Origin: Parapristionchus giblindavisi | Lineage: Eukaryota; Nematoda; Chromadorea; Rhabditida; Diplogasteridae | NCBI GenBank assembly: GCA_943737045.1 | Contig: CALSFV010000062.1 | Coordinates: forward strand, 496,001 to 560,000 | Reading direction: 5' to 3' | Length of the DNA stretch: 64,000 bases | Part shown: positions 41,128 to 54,549 of the stretch, piece after piece | How positions within the stretch are numbered: the stretch's first letter is position 1 | Layout of the letters: each line of letters opens with the position of its first letter | Made by a program: the position numbers and the translations under genes | The notes under the pieces: generated by a model | Told to the model about the DNA's origin: nothing | Databases searched by the model: none | The model's input: only the letters and a program-made list of their open reading frames with translations

Positions 41128-43747
41128 AAGAACGGTTGTGAGTGGAAATGGTCCCATTTGTTTTGAGCGCTAGATAGACTATTTATACGGTTTCATTTTA
41201 AATTTTAAAAGTAAGTACTGAAAAGTCATCGAAATTTGAAAAAAAATTGAATTTTGGTCAAAATGAAAAAAAATTACGATAACTCGTCTAGAACTAGTTC
41301 ATATGTGTGTATGAGTTGTTCAAAGTCATGATTCAGTTAAAATTATCAGAGCGGTTAAAGATACACCGCATCCCTGTGGCTGCAGAGAGACGCAATGTGC
41401 AGTGCTCCTATGTCTCTCTCCCCTTCCCCCTCTCTACCTCTCCATCTATACGCGATAGTCTAGACTGTAACTTTCTTCAGTCTGGACAAAATTTAACATT
41501 TGTTTCAGCTGCACATATATAAATTTGCATGACGAATTCAGTTTACCTACTTTTAGAGAGCTTTGGCACCGTTGAAGTTGTGAAAATGACAAATATACAC
41601 TATTTTTCCTATTTTTCGGACAAAATTAAATATTTAATGTTATCAGAGAGTGATAAGAATGTAAAATGTGTAATCACTGACCAGGAATCGGTTAGTAGAT
41701 ATTGGTGGGTGATGAGTGAAGAATCTCCCGTCATCTGAAATGAATGAAGTAGTTGGGAATGTCTGTATATGAGTAGTTAGTGACAATGTGATAAATATCA
41801 GTATATCATGATTATGATATACTGATATATTATTGATCAAGATCCCCCTGTGCCTGATTTAATCTTCTGCACTAAGTATTGATAAGATAAATGCAATTGT
41901 ATAGCTTCGAAAGATTCAAATAGAATCGCAATCATTAAAATTATTTCAAGTAAAGATATCGAACGGATTTTATAATAGACCAACTGACCAGATGTTTAAG
42001 TATAGAAGATTATGCGCCAAAGTGTCCTTGAAGATCCCTCCCAAGAGATTCTGAGGACGATGGACGTTTCATGAAAATAATACAAATCATTACATGAAAC
42101 AACAGAACAGAATACAATGTTTATTAAAGAAACGTTAACGAATACATGAGGCAACATGAAAAGATTGAATTAGAAATGAGAAAGGGCGCGAAATTAGTGG
42201 AATAGGAGAGGATATAGACTCATTGATCAGTGGGGTCATCCTTTATTTCACTCTTTCACTGTGCTCTCTATTACTTTCTCTATCTATTCTCTCGTATTGT
42301 CCACTCTCTCACATCTCTAGTACACGGCTAGAGATGAAGACAGATGAATAGGAAATTCCGAATTAACTAGAATCGAAACGGTCATTCTTGTAACAGCTTA
42401 AGTTAGGTATATAGAAGAGTATAACATAACAGTACTCTGGGATTTTGGAACATTCCGAAATGGTTGTTTACCCAGGCACGCGTGAAATTATCAAAATATA
42501 ATGTAAAAGGAAACGAAATAGTAAAAAATTTAAAACTAGAAAGGAAAATTCGACAGTTTTTATTGGAAAATATTGATCTCAAAATAAAACGAAAATGGGA
42601 AATTAGCTTACCATATAAATGAAATAAATAACGTTGTTTCGAAAACCCAGCTTCCGAAAACATGAAAACAATTTTAAAGTCAGTTCACGATTCCCAATAA
42701 ATATATGGCATCTCTCGCACCCTGGACCTGAGCGTAGGGAGAGCGACAATGTAGTCTGTAGTATATAGGGAAGAAATAGCAAAAAGAGGCGATCACAGTT
42801 GAGAGAGGTCATTTTTGCCGATCCCCTGTTGGGAATCGAACCTTAATGCCGACCAACCGATCGGGTAGAGGGTTCACCTGTTATCCACTAGACCATGGGT
42901 CCCTATTAGTACAATTGTCATATGCTCTACATATACTCACTCGCTCCCGTGTTTTATATTCATACTTATAGCGATTCTGGCTCCGCCCATTTGACTGCGC
43001 GGGCTTGGACACTCTTATATGTGTATATCCACCCCAAATATCTTTATACGTTAAGGAAACGGTTCAAATAGGCTCCATGTAGATCAATCACGAGAAGATT
43101 CAGATGGACGATTTCTTCAAAAGAATAGGACGATTCGTATCGAAGATGACGCTCATCTAATGACGTCATCGACCACAATGAGTGGATGAAGATTCAACCT
43201 GTGAAATGAACTATTAATGATAATAAAGTCGCATTTTCACGATAAAATCAATCTTAGTACTGAACTTCTTTCAAAGCAATCTAGGTTGTGCTCCAACTTT
43301 CCAGTAATTTTAATGACTACGAAAAGTATAAATTCAGTATGAGACGGAGGCGAGACGGGTTAGGTGTGCTGACTCTCCGTCGACGCAGTGGAGGTATGGT
43401 AGAGAGTGAGTGTGTAGTGTGAATGGGAAGTAAAGAGTATCACTCTCTCTCCATCCATACTTTATTCTACTTTGGATTTAGAATGAAATTATTGATATTA
43501 CATATCATATCACCTATCAGTGAATGTCCACTGCCACCCCTCACAAACAAAGTCGCGAGTAACTGCAAAATGGCGAAATACGGACATTTCCCGCTTGAAT
43601 AAGTGCCTTTCAATTTGCGATTTTAGGTGCACAGCATAGCGGACGTTGCGAGGCGTCCAACGCGCGCTTCCGGAGCTCGAACGGTCCATTTTGAAGCAAG
43701 TTATGGTCATTTAAGGGAGAATTGTTGCCATTTCGCGCATAATCTCG

Positions 43748-44147
43748 CGATAATTTTATTTTATTTATTTATTTATCATACATCCAATAAAGATGTGACA
43801 AAATTTGAAACAAAGAATAAATAAGTGAATAAGAGAATCGGGAAAGTGGATGGTAGGAATAGGGGTTAGAGAAGAGGGAGGGGAGTGCAGGTCTTCATAT
43901 GTAGACTAAGATCAAAGATCAACATGATCTAAGATAGGTTGGCAAGACCTAGCGGGGGAGGAGTCCGCATTGATTCAATATATATCGGATTGAATCGAGT
44001 CTACTATGAGGAAGTGCATTAAAGTGATGTGATGGTAATTCCTAATTTTTCAATAAGGTCAGGGCAGGAAATCAATTTAGCTTTAATAATTGGGGTGCTA
44101 TGTAATAGGGTGGGTGAACCAGTAACACAATGTAATTTGTAATATAG
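43748..44147 (-). mobile_element. 400-bp insertion in monomer 3
   Basis: Copy of 40728-41127 displaced by exactly 3020 bases. I see no difference between the two over the insertion, which indicates that the monomers, not the element, were duplicated. Confidence 0.7.
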
Positions 44148-45382
44148 AAGAACGGTTGTGAGTGGAAATGGTCCCATTTGTTTTGAGCGCTAGATAGACT
44201 ATTTATACGGTTTCAAATTAAATTTTAAAAGTATGTACTGAAAAGTCATCGAAATTTAAAAAAAAATTGAATTTTGGTCAAAATAAGCATAAATTACTAT
44301 AACTCGTCTAGAACTAGTTCATATGTGTGTATGAGTTGTTCAAAGTCATGATTCAGTTAAAATTATCAGAGCGGTTAAAGATACACCGCATCCCTGTGGC
44401 TGCAGAGAGACGCAATGTGCAGTGCTCCTATGTCTCTCTCCCCTTCCCCCTCTCTACCTCTCCATCTATACGCGATAGTCTAGACTGTAACTTTCTTCAG
44501 TCTGGACAAAATTTAACATTTGTTTCAGCTGCACATATATAAATTTGCATGACGAATTCAGTTTACCTACTTTTAGAGAGCTTTGGCACCGTTGAAGTTG
44601 TGAAAATGACAAATATACACTATTTTTCCTATTTTTCGGACAAAATTAAATATTTAATGTTATCAGAGAGTGATAAGAATGTAAATTGTGTAATCACTGA
44701 CCAGGAATCGGTTAGTAGATATTGGTGGGTGATGAGTGAAGAATCTCCCGTCATCTGAAATGAATGAAGTAGTTGGGAATGTCTGTATATGAGTAGTTAG
44801 TGACAATGTGATAAATATCAGTATATCATGATTATGATATACTGATATATTATTGATCAAGATCCCCCTGTGCCTGATTTAATCTTCTGCACTAAGTATT
44901 GATAAGATAAATGCAATTGTATAGCTTCGAAAGATTCAAATAGAATCGCAATCATTAAAATTATTTCAAGTAAAGATATCGAACGGATTTTATAATAGAC
45001 CAACTGACCAGATGCTTAAGTATAGAAGATTATGCGCCAAAGTGTCCTTGAAGATCCCTCCCAAGAGATTCTGAGGACGATGGACGTTTCATGAAAATAA
45101 TACAAATCATTACATGAAACAACAGAACAGAATACAATGTTTATTAAAGAAACGTTAACGAATACATGAGGCAACATGAAAAGATTGAATTAGAAATGAG
45201 AAAGGGCGCGAAATTAGTGGAATAAGAGAGGATATAGACTCATTGATCAGTGGGGTCATCCTTTATTTCTCTCTTTCACTGTGCTCTCTATTACTTTCTC
45301 TGTCTATTCTCTCGTATTGTCCGCTCTCTCACATCTCTAGTACACGGTTAGAGATCAAGATAGATGAATAGGAAATTCCGAA

Positions 45383-45728
45383 TTAAAGGTGGACTACCGC
45401 GAATATTTTCGTGAACAAACTGTGAAGACAGAATGATAGCAAAAGTTATTCTACATACCGTACAATATTTATTTTATGCCAATTCAGCTTATTGCTCGCT
45501 AGAATCATGGATGAATCGTGCTAGCAAACTCAGGCAAATGCGCGCTTTTTGAAAATAGGAAAGTTCGGCAATAGGATTCGACCCCGCGACCATGCGCTTT
45601 CTAGTCAGAAGTTTTACCACTGCGCTAAGGGACTGATGGGAGGCCACTCTATCTTCTTGCATATCACTACACTTGCATAATCTAGATGTAAGATATTTGC
45701 ATGATCATTCGCGGGTCTCCACCTTTAA
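45383..45728. mobile_element. TTAA MITE family 2 in monomer 3
   Basis: Element 45387-45724 (338 bp) lies between TTAA 45383-45386 and 45725-45728. Ends AGGTGGACTACCGCGAAT and inverted AGGTGGAGACCCGCGAAT. The site is empty (GAATTAACTAG) at 39341, 42361 and 57077. The minus-strand core holds TTAGCGCAGTGGTAA (A box) and GGGTCGAATCC (B box). Confidence 0.92.
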
Positions 45729-48324
45729 CTAGAATCGAAACGGTCATTCTTGTAATAGCTAAAATTATGTATACAGAATAGTAGGGCGTGGCAGCACTCT
45801 GGGATATTGGTACATTCCGAAATGGTAATTTACCAAGGCATGCGTGTCAAAAGAAACGAAATATTTTAAAAAAATTATAACTAGAAATGAAATTCGAAAG
45901 TTTTTATTGGAAAAATGTTGATCTCAAAATTAAACGAAAATGGGAAATTAGCTTACCATATAAATGAAATAAATAACGTTATTTCGAAAACCCTGTTTAC
46001 GAAAACATTAAAAACACAATTTTAAAGTCAGTTCGCGATTCCCACTAAATATATGGCATCTCTCGCACCCTGGACCTGAGCGTAGGGAGAGCGACAATGT
46101 AGTCTGTAGTCTGTACTGAAGAAAAAGCAAAAGGGGTGATACAGTTGAGAGAGGTCATTTTTGCTGATCCCCAGTTGGGAATCGAACCTTCTTGCCGACC
46201 AACCGATCGGGTGGAAAGTACACCTGTTATCCACTAGACCATGGGTCCCTATTAGTACAATTGTCATATGCTCTACATATACTCACTCGCTCCCGTGTTT
46301 TATATACATACTTATAGCGATTTTGGCTCCGCCCGTTTTAGTGCGCGGGCTTGGACACTCTTATATGTGTATAACCACCCCAAATATCTTTATACGTTAA
46401 GGAAACGATTCAAATAGGCTCCATGTAGATCAATGACGAGAAGATTCACATGGACGATTTCTTCAAAAGAATAGGACGATTCGTATCGAAGATGACGCTC
46501 ATCTAATGACGTCATCGACGACAATGAGTGGATGAAGATTCAACCTGTAAAATGAACTATTAATGATGATAAAGTCTCATTTTCAGAGTGAAATCAATCT
46601 CAGTACTGAACTTATTACAAAGCAATCTAGGTTGTGCTCCAACTTTCCAAGCAATTTTAATGACAACGAAAAGTATAAATTCAGTATGAGACGGAGGCGA
46701 GACGGGTAGGTGGGCTGATTCTCCCTCGACGCGGTGGAGGTATGGGAGAGAGTGACTGTGTAGTGTGAATAGCGAGTGAAGAGTCTCTCTCTACATCCAT
46801 ACTTTATTGTACTTTGGATTTAGAATAAAATTATTGATATTACATATCATATCACCTATCAGTGAATGTCCAGTGCCACCCCTCACAAACAAAGTCGCGA
46901 GTAACTGCAAAATGGCGAAATACGGACATTTCCCGCTTGAATAAGTGCCTTTCAATTTGCGGTTTTTAGTGCACAGCATAGCGGACGTTGCGAGGCGTTC
47001 AACACGCGCTTCCGGAGCTCGAACGGTCCATTTTGAAGCAATTTATGGTCATTTAAGTGAGAATTGTTGCCATTTCGCGCATAATCTCGAAGAACGGTTG
47101 TGAGTGGAAATGGTCCCATTTGTTTTGAGCGCTAGATAGACTATTTATACGGTCTCAATTTAAATTTTAAAAGTAAGTACTGAAAAGTCATCGAAATTTT
47201 AAAAAAATTGAATTTTGGTCAAAATGAAAAAAAAATTACGATAACTCGTCTAGAACTAGTTCATATGTGTGTATGAGTTGTTCAAAGTCATGATTCAGTT
47301 AAAATTATCAGAGCGGTTAAAGATACACCGCATCCCTGTGGCTGTAGAGAGACGCAATGTACAGTGCTCCTATGTCTCTCTCCCCTTCCCCCTCTCTACC
47401 TCTCCATCTATACGCGATAGTGTAGACTGTAACTTTCTTCAGTCTGGACAAAATTTAACATTTGTTTCAGCTGCACATATATAAATTTGCATGACGAATT
47501 CAGTTTACCTACTTTTAGAGAGCTTTGGCACCGTTGAAGTTGTGAAAATGACAAATATACACTATTTTTCCTATTTTTCGGACAAAATTAAATATTTAAT
47601 GTTATCAGAGAGTGATAAGAATGTAAAATGTGTAATCACTGACCAGGAATCGGTTAGTAGATATTGGTGGGTGATGAGTGAAGAATCTCCCGTCATCTGA
47701 AATGAATGAAGTAGTTGGGAATGTCTGTATATGAGTAGTTAGTGACAATGTGATAAATATCAGTATATCATGATTATGATATACTGATATATTATTGATC
47801 AAGATCCCCCTGTGCCTGATTTAATCTTCTGCACTAAGTGTTCATAAGATAAATGCAATTGTATAGCTTCGAAAGATTCAAATAGAATCGCAATCATTAA
47901 AATTATTTCAAGTAAAGATATCGAACGGATTTTATAATAGACCAACTGACCAGATGCTTAAGTATAGAAGATTATGCGCCAAAGTGTCCTTGAAGATCCC
48001 TCCCAAGAGATTCTGAGGACGATGGACGTTTCATGAAAATAATACAAATCATTACATGAAACAACAGAACAGAATACAATGTTTATTAAAGAAACGTTAA
48101 CGAATACATGAGGCAACATGAAAAGATTGAATTAGAAATGAGAAAGGGCGCGAAATTAGTGGAATAAGAGAGGATATAGACTCATTGATCAGTGGGGTCA
48201 TCCTTTATTTCTCTCTTTCACTGTGCTCTCTATTACTTTCTCTGTCTATTCTCTCGTATTGTCCGCTCTCTCACATCTCTAGTACACGGTTAGAGATCAA
48301 GATAGATGAATAGGAAATTCCGAA

Positions 48325-48670
48325 TTAAAGGTGGACTCCCGCGAATATTTTCGTGAACAAACTGTGAAGACAGAATGATAGCAAAAGTTATTCTACATAC
48401 CGTACAATATTTATTTTATGCCAATTCAGCTTATTGCTCGCTAGAATCATGGATGAATCGTGCTAGCAAACTCAGGCAAATGCGCGCTTTTTGAAAATAG
48501 GAAAGTTCGGCAATAGGATTCGACCCCGCGACCATGCGCTTTCTAGTCAGAAGTTTTACCACTGCGCTAAGGGACTGATGGGAGGCCACTCTATCTTCTT
48601 GCATATCACTACACTTGCATAATCTAGATGTAAGATATTTGCATGATCATTCGCGGGTCTCCACCTTTAA
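48325..48670. mobile_element. TTAA MITE family 2 in monomer 4
   Basis: Same site and nearly the same sequence as 45383-45728, with ACTCCCGCG instead of ACTACCGCG at the left end. It was carried along by monomer duplication. Confidence 0.92.
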
Positions 48671-51260
48671 CTAGAATCGAAACGGTCATTCTTGTAATAG
48701 CTAAAATTATGTATACAGAATAGTAGGGCGTGGCAGCACTCTGGGATATTGGTACATTCCGAAATGGTAATTTACCAAGGCATGCGTGTCAAAAGAAACG
48801 AAATATTTTAAAAAAATTATAACTAGAAATGAAATTCGAAAGTTTTTATTGGAAAAATGTTGATCTCAAAATTAAACGAAAATGGGAAATTAGCTTACCA
48901 TATAAATGAAATAAATAACGTTATTTCGAAAACCCTGTTTACGAAAACATTAAAAACACAATTTTAAAGTCAGTTCGCGATTCTCACTAAATATATGGCA
49001 TCTCTCGCACCCTGGACCTGAGCGTAGGGAGAGCGACAATGTAGTCTGTACTGAAGAAAAAGCAAAAAGGGTGATACAGTTGAGAGAGGTCATTTTTGCT
49101 GATCCCCAGTTGGGAATCGAACCTTCTTGCCGACCAACCGATCGGGTGTAAAGTACACCTGTTATCCACTAGACCATGGGTCCCTATTAGTACAATTGTC
49201 ATATGCTCTACATATACTCACTCGCTCCCGTGTTTTATATACATACTTATAGCGATTTTGGCTCCGCCCATTTGAGTGCGCGGGCTTGGACACTCTTATA
49301 TGTGTATAACCACCCCAAATATCTTTATACGTTAAGGAAACGATTCAAATAGGCTCCATGTAGATCAATGACGAGAAGATTCAGATGGACGATTTCTTCA
49401 AAAGAATAGGACGATTCGTATCGAAGATGACGCTCATCTAATGACGTCATCGACGACAATGAGTGGATGAAGATTCAACCTGTAAAATGAACTATTAATG
49501 ATGATAAAGTCTCATTTTCAGAGTGAAATCAATCTCAGTACTGAACTTCTTACAAAGCAATCTAGGTTGTGCTCCAACTTTCCAAGCAATTTTAATGACA
49601 ACGAAAAGTATAAATTCAGTATGAGACGGAGGCGAGACGGGTTAGGTGGGCTGATTCTCCCTCGACGCGGTGGAGGTATGGGAGAGAGTGAGTGTGTAGT
49701 GTGAATAGCGAGTGAAGAGTCTCTCTCTACATCCATACTTTATTCTACTTTGGATTTAGAATAAAATTATTGATATTACATATCATATCACCTATCAGTG
49801 AATGTCCAGTGCCACCCCTCACAAACAAAGTCGCGAGTAACTGCAAAATGGCGAAATACGGACATTTCCCGCTTGAATAAGTGCCTTTCAATTTGCGGTT
49901 TTTAGTGCACAGCATAGCGGACGTTGCGAGGCGTTCAACACGCGCTTCCGGAGCTCGAACGGTCCATTTTGAAGCAATTTATGGTCATTTAAGTGAGAAT
50001 TGTTGCCATTTCGCGCATAATCTCGAAGAACGGTTGTGAGTGGAAATGGTCCCATTTGTTTTGAGCGCTAGATAGACTATTTATACGGTTTCATTTTAAA
50101 TTTTAAAAGTAAGTACTGAAAAGTCATCGAAATTTGAAAAAAAATTGAATTTTGGTCAAAATGAAAAAAAATTACGATAACTCGTCTAGAACTAGTTCAT
50201 ATGTGTGTATGAGTTGTTCAAAGTCATGATTCGGATAAAATTATCAGAGCGGTTAAAGATACACCGCATCCCTGTGGCTGTAGAGAGACGCAATGTGCAG
50301 TGCTCCTATGTCTCTCTCCCCTTCCCCCTCTCTACCTCTCCATCTATACGCGATAGTGTAGGCTGTAACTTTCTTCAGTCTGGACAAAATTTAACATTTG
50401 TTTCAGCTGCACATATATAAATTTGCATGACGAATTCAGTTTACCTACTTTTAGAGAGCTTTGGCACCGTTGAAGTTGTGAAAATGACAAATATACACTA
50501 TTTTTCCTATTTTTCGGACAAAATTAAATATTTAATGTTATCAGAGAGTGATAAGAATGTAAAATGTGTAATCACTGACCAGGAATCGGTTAGTAGATAT
50601 TGGTGGGTGATGAGTGAAGAATCTCCCGTCATCTGAAATGAATGAAGTAGTTGGGAATGTCTGTATATGAGTAGTTAGTGACAATGTGATAAATATCAGT
50701 ATATCATGATTATGATATACTGATATATTATTGATCAAGATCCCCCTGTGCCTGATTTAATCTTCTGCACTAAGTGTTGATAAGATAAATGCAATTGTAT
50801 AGCTTCGAAAGATTCAAATAGAATCGCAATCATTAAAATTATTTCAAGTAAAGATATCGAACGGATTTTATAATTGACCAACTGACCAGATGCTTAAGTA
50901 TAGAAGATTATGCGCCAAAGTGTCCTTGAAGATCCCTCCCAAGAGATTCTGAGGACGATGGACGTTTCATGAAAATAATACAAATCATTACATGAAACAA
51001 CAGAACAGAATACAATGTTTATTAAAGAAACGTTAACGAATACATGAGGCAACATGAAAAGATTGAATTAGAAATGAGAAAGGGCGCGAAATTAGTGGAA
51101 TAAGAGAGGATATAGACTCATTGATCAGTGGGGTCATCCTTTATTTCTCTCTTTCACTGTGCTCTCTATTACTTTCTCTGTCTATTCTCTCGTATTGTCC
51201 GCTCTCTCACATCTCTAGTACACGGTTAGAGATTAAGATAGATGAATAGGAAATTCCGAA

Positions 51261-51606
51261 TTAAAGGTGGACTCACGCGAATATTTTCGTGAACAAACTG
51301 TGAAGACAGAATGATAGCAAAAGTTATTCTACATACCGTACAATATTTATTTTATGCCAATTCAGCTTATTGCTCGCTAGAATCATGGATGAATCGTGCT
51401 AGCAAACTCAGGCAAATGCGCGCTTTTTGAAAATAGGAAAGTTCGGCAATAGGATTCGACCCCGCGACCATGCGCTTTCTAGTCAGAAGTTTTACCACTG
51501 CGCTAAGGGACTGATGGGAGGCCACTCTATCTTCTTGCATATCACTACACTTGCATAATCTAGATGTAAGATATTTGCATGATCATTCGCGGGTCTCCAC
51601 CTTTAA
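51261..51606. mobile_element. TTAA MITE family 2 in monomer 5
   Basis: Same site as in monomers 3, 4 and 6; the left end reads ACTCACGCG. Confidence 0.92.
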
Positions 51607-54203
51607 CTAGAATCGAAACGGTCATTCTTGTAATAGCTAAAATTATGTATACAGAATAGTAGGGCGTGGCAGCACTCTGGGATATTGGTACATTCCGAAA
51701 TGGTAATTTACCAAGGCATGCGTGTCAAAAGAAACGAAATATTTTAAAAAAATTATAATTAGAAATGAAATTCGAAAGTTTTTATTGGAAAAATGTTGAT
51801 CTCAAAATTAAACGAAAATGGGAAATTAGCTTACCATATAAATGAAATAAATAACGTTATTTCGAAAACCCTGTTTACGAAAACATTAAAAACACAATTT
51901 TAAAGTCAGTTCACGATTCCCACTAAATATATGGCATCTCTCGCACCCTGGACCTGAGCGTAGGGAGAGCGACAATGTAGTCTGTAGTCTGTACTGAAGA
52001 AAAAGCAAAAGGGGTGATACAGTTGAGAGAGGTCATTTTTGCTGATCCCCAGTTGGGAATCGAACCTTCTTGCCGACCAACCGATCGGGTGGAAAGTACT
52101 CCTGTTATCCACTAGACCATGGGTCCCTATTAGTACAATTGTCATATGCTCTACATATACTCACTCGCTCCCGTGTTTTATATACATACTTATAGCGATT
52201 TTGGCTCCGCCCATTTGAGTGTGCGGGCTTGGACACTCTTATATGTGTATAACCACCCCAAATATCTTTATACGTTAAGGAAACGATTCAAATAGGCTCC
52301 ATGTAGATCAATGACGAGAAGATTCAGATGGACGATTTCTTCAAAAGAATAGGACGATTCGTATCGAAGATGACGCTCATCTGATGACGTCATCGACGAC
52401 AATGAGTGGATGAAGATTCAACCTGTAAAATGAACTATTAATGATGATAAAGTCTCATTTTCAGAGTGAAATCAATCTCAGTACTGAACTTCTTACAAAG
52501 CAATCTAGGTTGTGCTCCAACTTTCCAAGCAATTTTAATGACAACGAAAAGTATAAATTCAGTATGATACGGAGGCGAGACGGGTTAGGTGGGCTGATTC
52601 TCCCTCGACGCGGTGGAGGTATGGGAGAGAGTGAGTGTGTAGTGTGAATAGCGAGTGAAGAATCTCTCTCTACATCCATTCTTTATTGTACTTTGGATTT
52701 AGAATAAAATTATTGATATTACATATCATATCACCTATCAGTGAATGTCCAGTGCCACCCCTCACAAACAAAGTCGCGAGTAACTGCAAAATGGCGAAAT
52801 ACGGACATTTCCCGCTTGAATAAGTGCCTTTCAATTTGCGATTTTAAGTGCACAGCATAGCGGACGTTGCGAGGCGTCCAACGCGCGCTTCCGGAGCTCG
52901 AACGGTCCATTTTGAAGCAAGTTATGGTCATTTAAGGGAGAATTGTTGCCATTTCGCGCATAATCTCGAAGAACGGTTGTGAGTGGAAATGGTCCCATTT
53001 GTTTTGAGCGCTAGATAGACTATTTATACGGTCTCAATTTAAATTTTAAAAGTAAGTACTGAAAAGTCATCGAAATTTGAAAAAAAAATTGAATTTTGGT
53101 CAAAATGAAAAAAAATTACGATAACTCGTCTAGAACTAGTTCATATGTGTGTATGAGTTGTTCAAAGTCATGATTCAGTTAAAATTATCAGAGCGGTTAA
53201 AGATACACCGCATCCCTGTGGCTGTAGAGAGACGCAATGGACAGTGCTCCTATGTCTCTCTCCCCTTCCCCCTCTCTACCTCTCCATCTATACGCGATAG
53301 TGTAGACTGTAACTTTCTTCAGTCTGGACAAAATTTAACATTTGTTTCAGCTGCACATATATAAATTTGCATGACGAATTCAGTTTACCTACTTTTAGAG
53401 AGCTTTGGCACCGTTGAAGTTGTGAAAATGAAAATATACACTATTTTTCCTATTTTTCGGACAAAATTAAATATTTAATGTTATCAGAGAGTTATAAGAA
53501 TGTAAAATGTGTAATCACTGACCAGGAATCGGTTAGTAGATATTGGTGGGTGATGAGTGAAGAATCTCCCGTCGTCTGAAATTAATGAAGTAGTTGGGAA
53601 TGTCTGTATATGAGTAGTTAGTGACAATGTGATAAATATCAGTATATCATGATTATGATATACTGATATATTATTGATCAAGATCCACCTGTGCCTGATT
53701 TAATCTTCTGCACTAAGTGTTGATAAGATAAATGCAATTGTATAGCTTCGAAAGATTCAAATAGAATCGCAATCATTAAAATTATTTCAAGTAAAGATAT
53801 CGAACGGATTTTATAATAGACCAACTGACCAGATGCTTAAGTATAGAAGATTATGCGCCAAAGTGTCCTTGAAGATCCCTCCCAAGAGATTCTGAGGACG
53901 ATGGACGTTTCATGAAAATAATACAAATCATTACATGAAACAACAGAACAGAATACAATGTTTATTAAAGAAACGTTAACGAATACATGAGGCAACATGA
54001 AAAGATTGAATTAGAAATGAGAAAGGGTGCGAAATTAGTGGAATAAGAGAGGATATAGACTCATTGATCAGTGGGGTCATCCTTTATTTCTCTCTTTCAC
54101 TGTGCTCTCTATTACTTTCTCTGTCTATTCTCTCGTATTGTCCGCTCTCTTACATCTCTAGTACACGGTTAGAGATCAAGATAGATGAATAGGAAATTCC
54201 GAA

Positions 54204-54549
54204 TTAAAGGTGGACTCCCGCGAATATTTTCGTGAACAAACTGTGAAGACAGAATGATAGCAAAAGTTATTCTACATACCGTACAATATTTATTTTATGC
54301 CAATTCAGCTTATTGCTCGCTAGAATCATGGATGAATCGTGCTAGCAAACTCAGGCAAATGCGCGCTTTTTGAAAATAGGAAAGTTCGGCAATAGGATTC
54401 GACCCCGCGACCATGCGCTTTCTAGTCAGAAGTTTTACCACTGCGCTAAGGGACTGATGGGAGGCCACTCTATCTTCTTGCATATCACTACACTTGCATA
54501 ATCTAGATGTAAGATATTTGCATGATCATTCGCGGGTCTCCACCTTTAA
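54204..54549. mobile_element. TTAA MITE family 2 in monomer 6
   Basis: Same site. Just downstream, about 60 bp of monomer sequence are replaced by a run of A (54588-54597). Confidence 0.92.
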
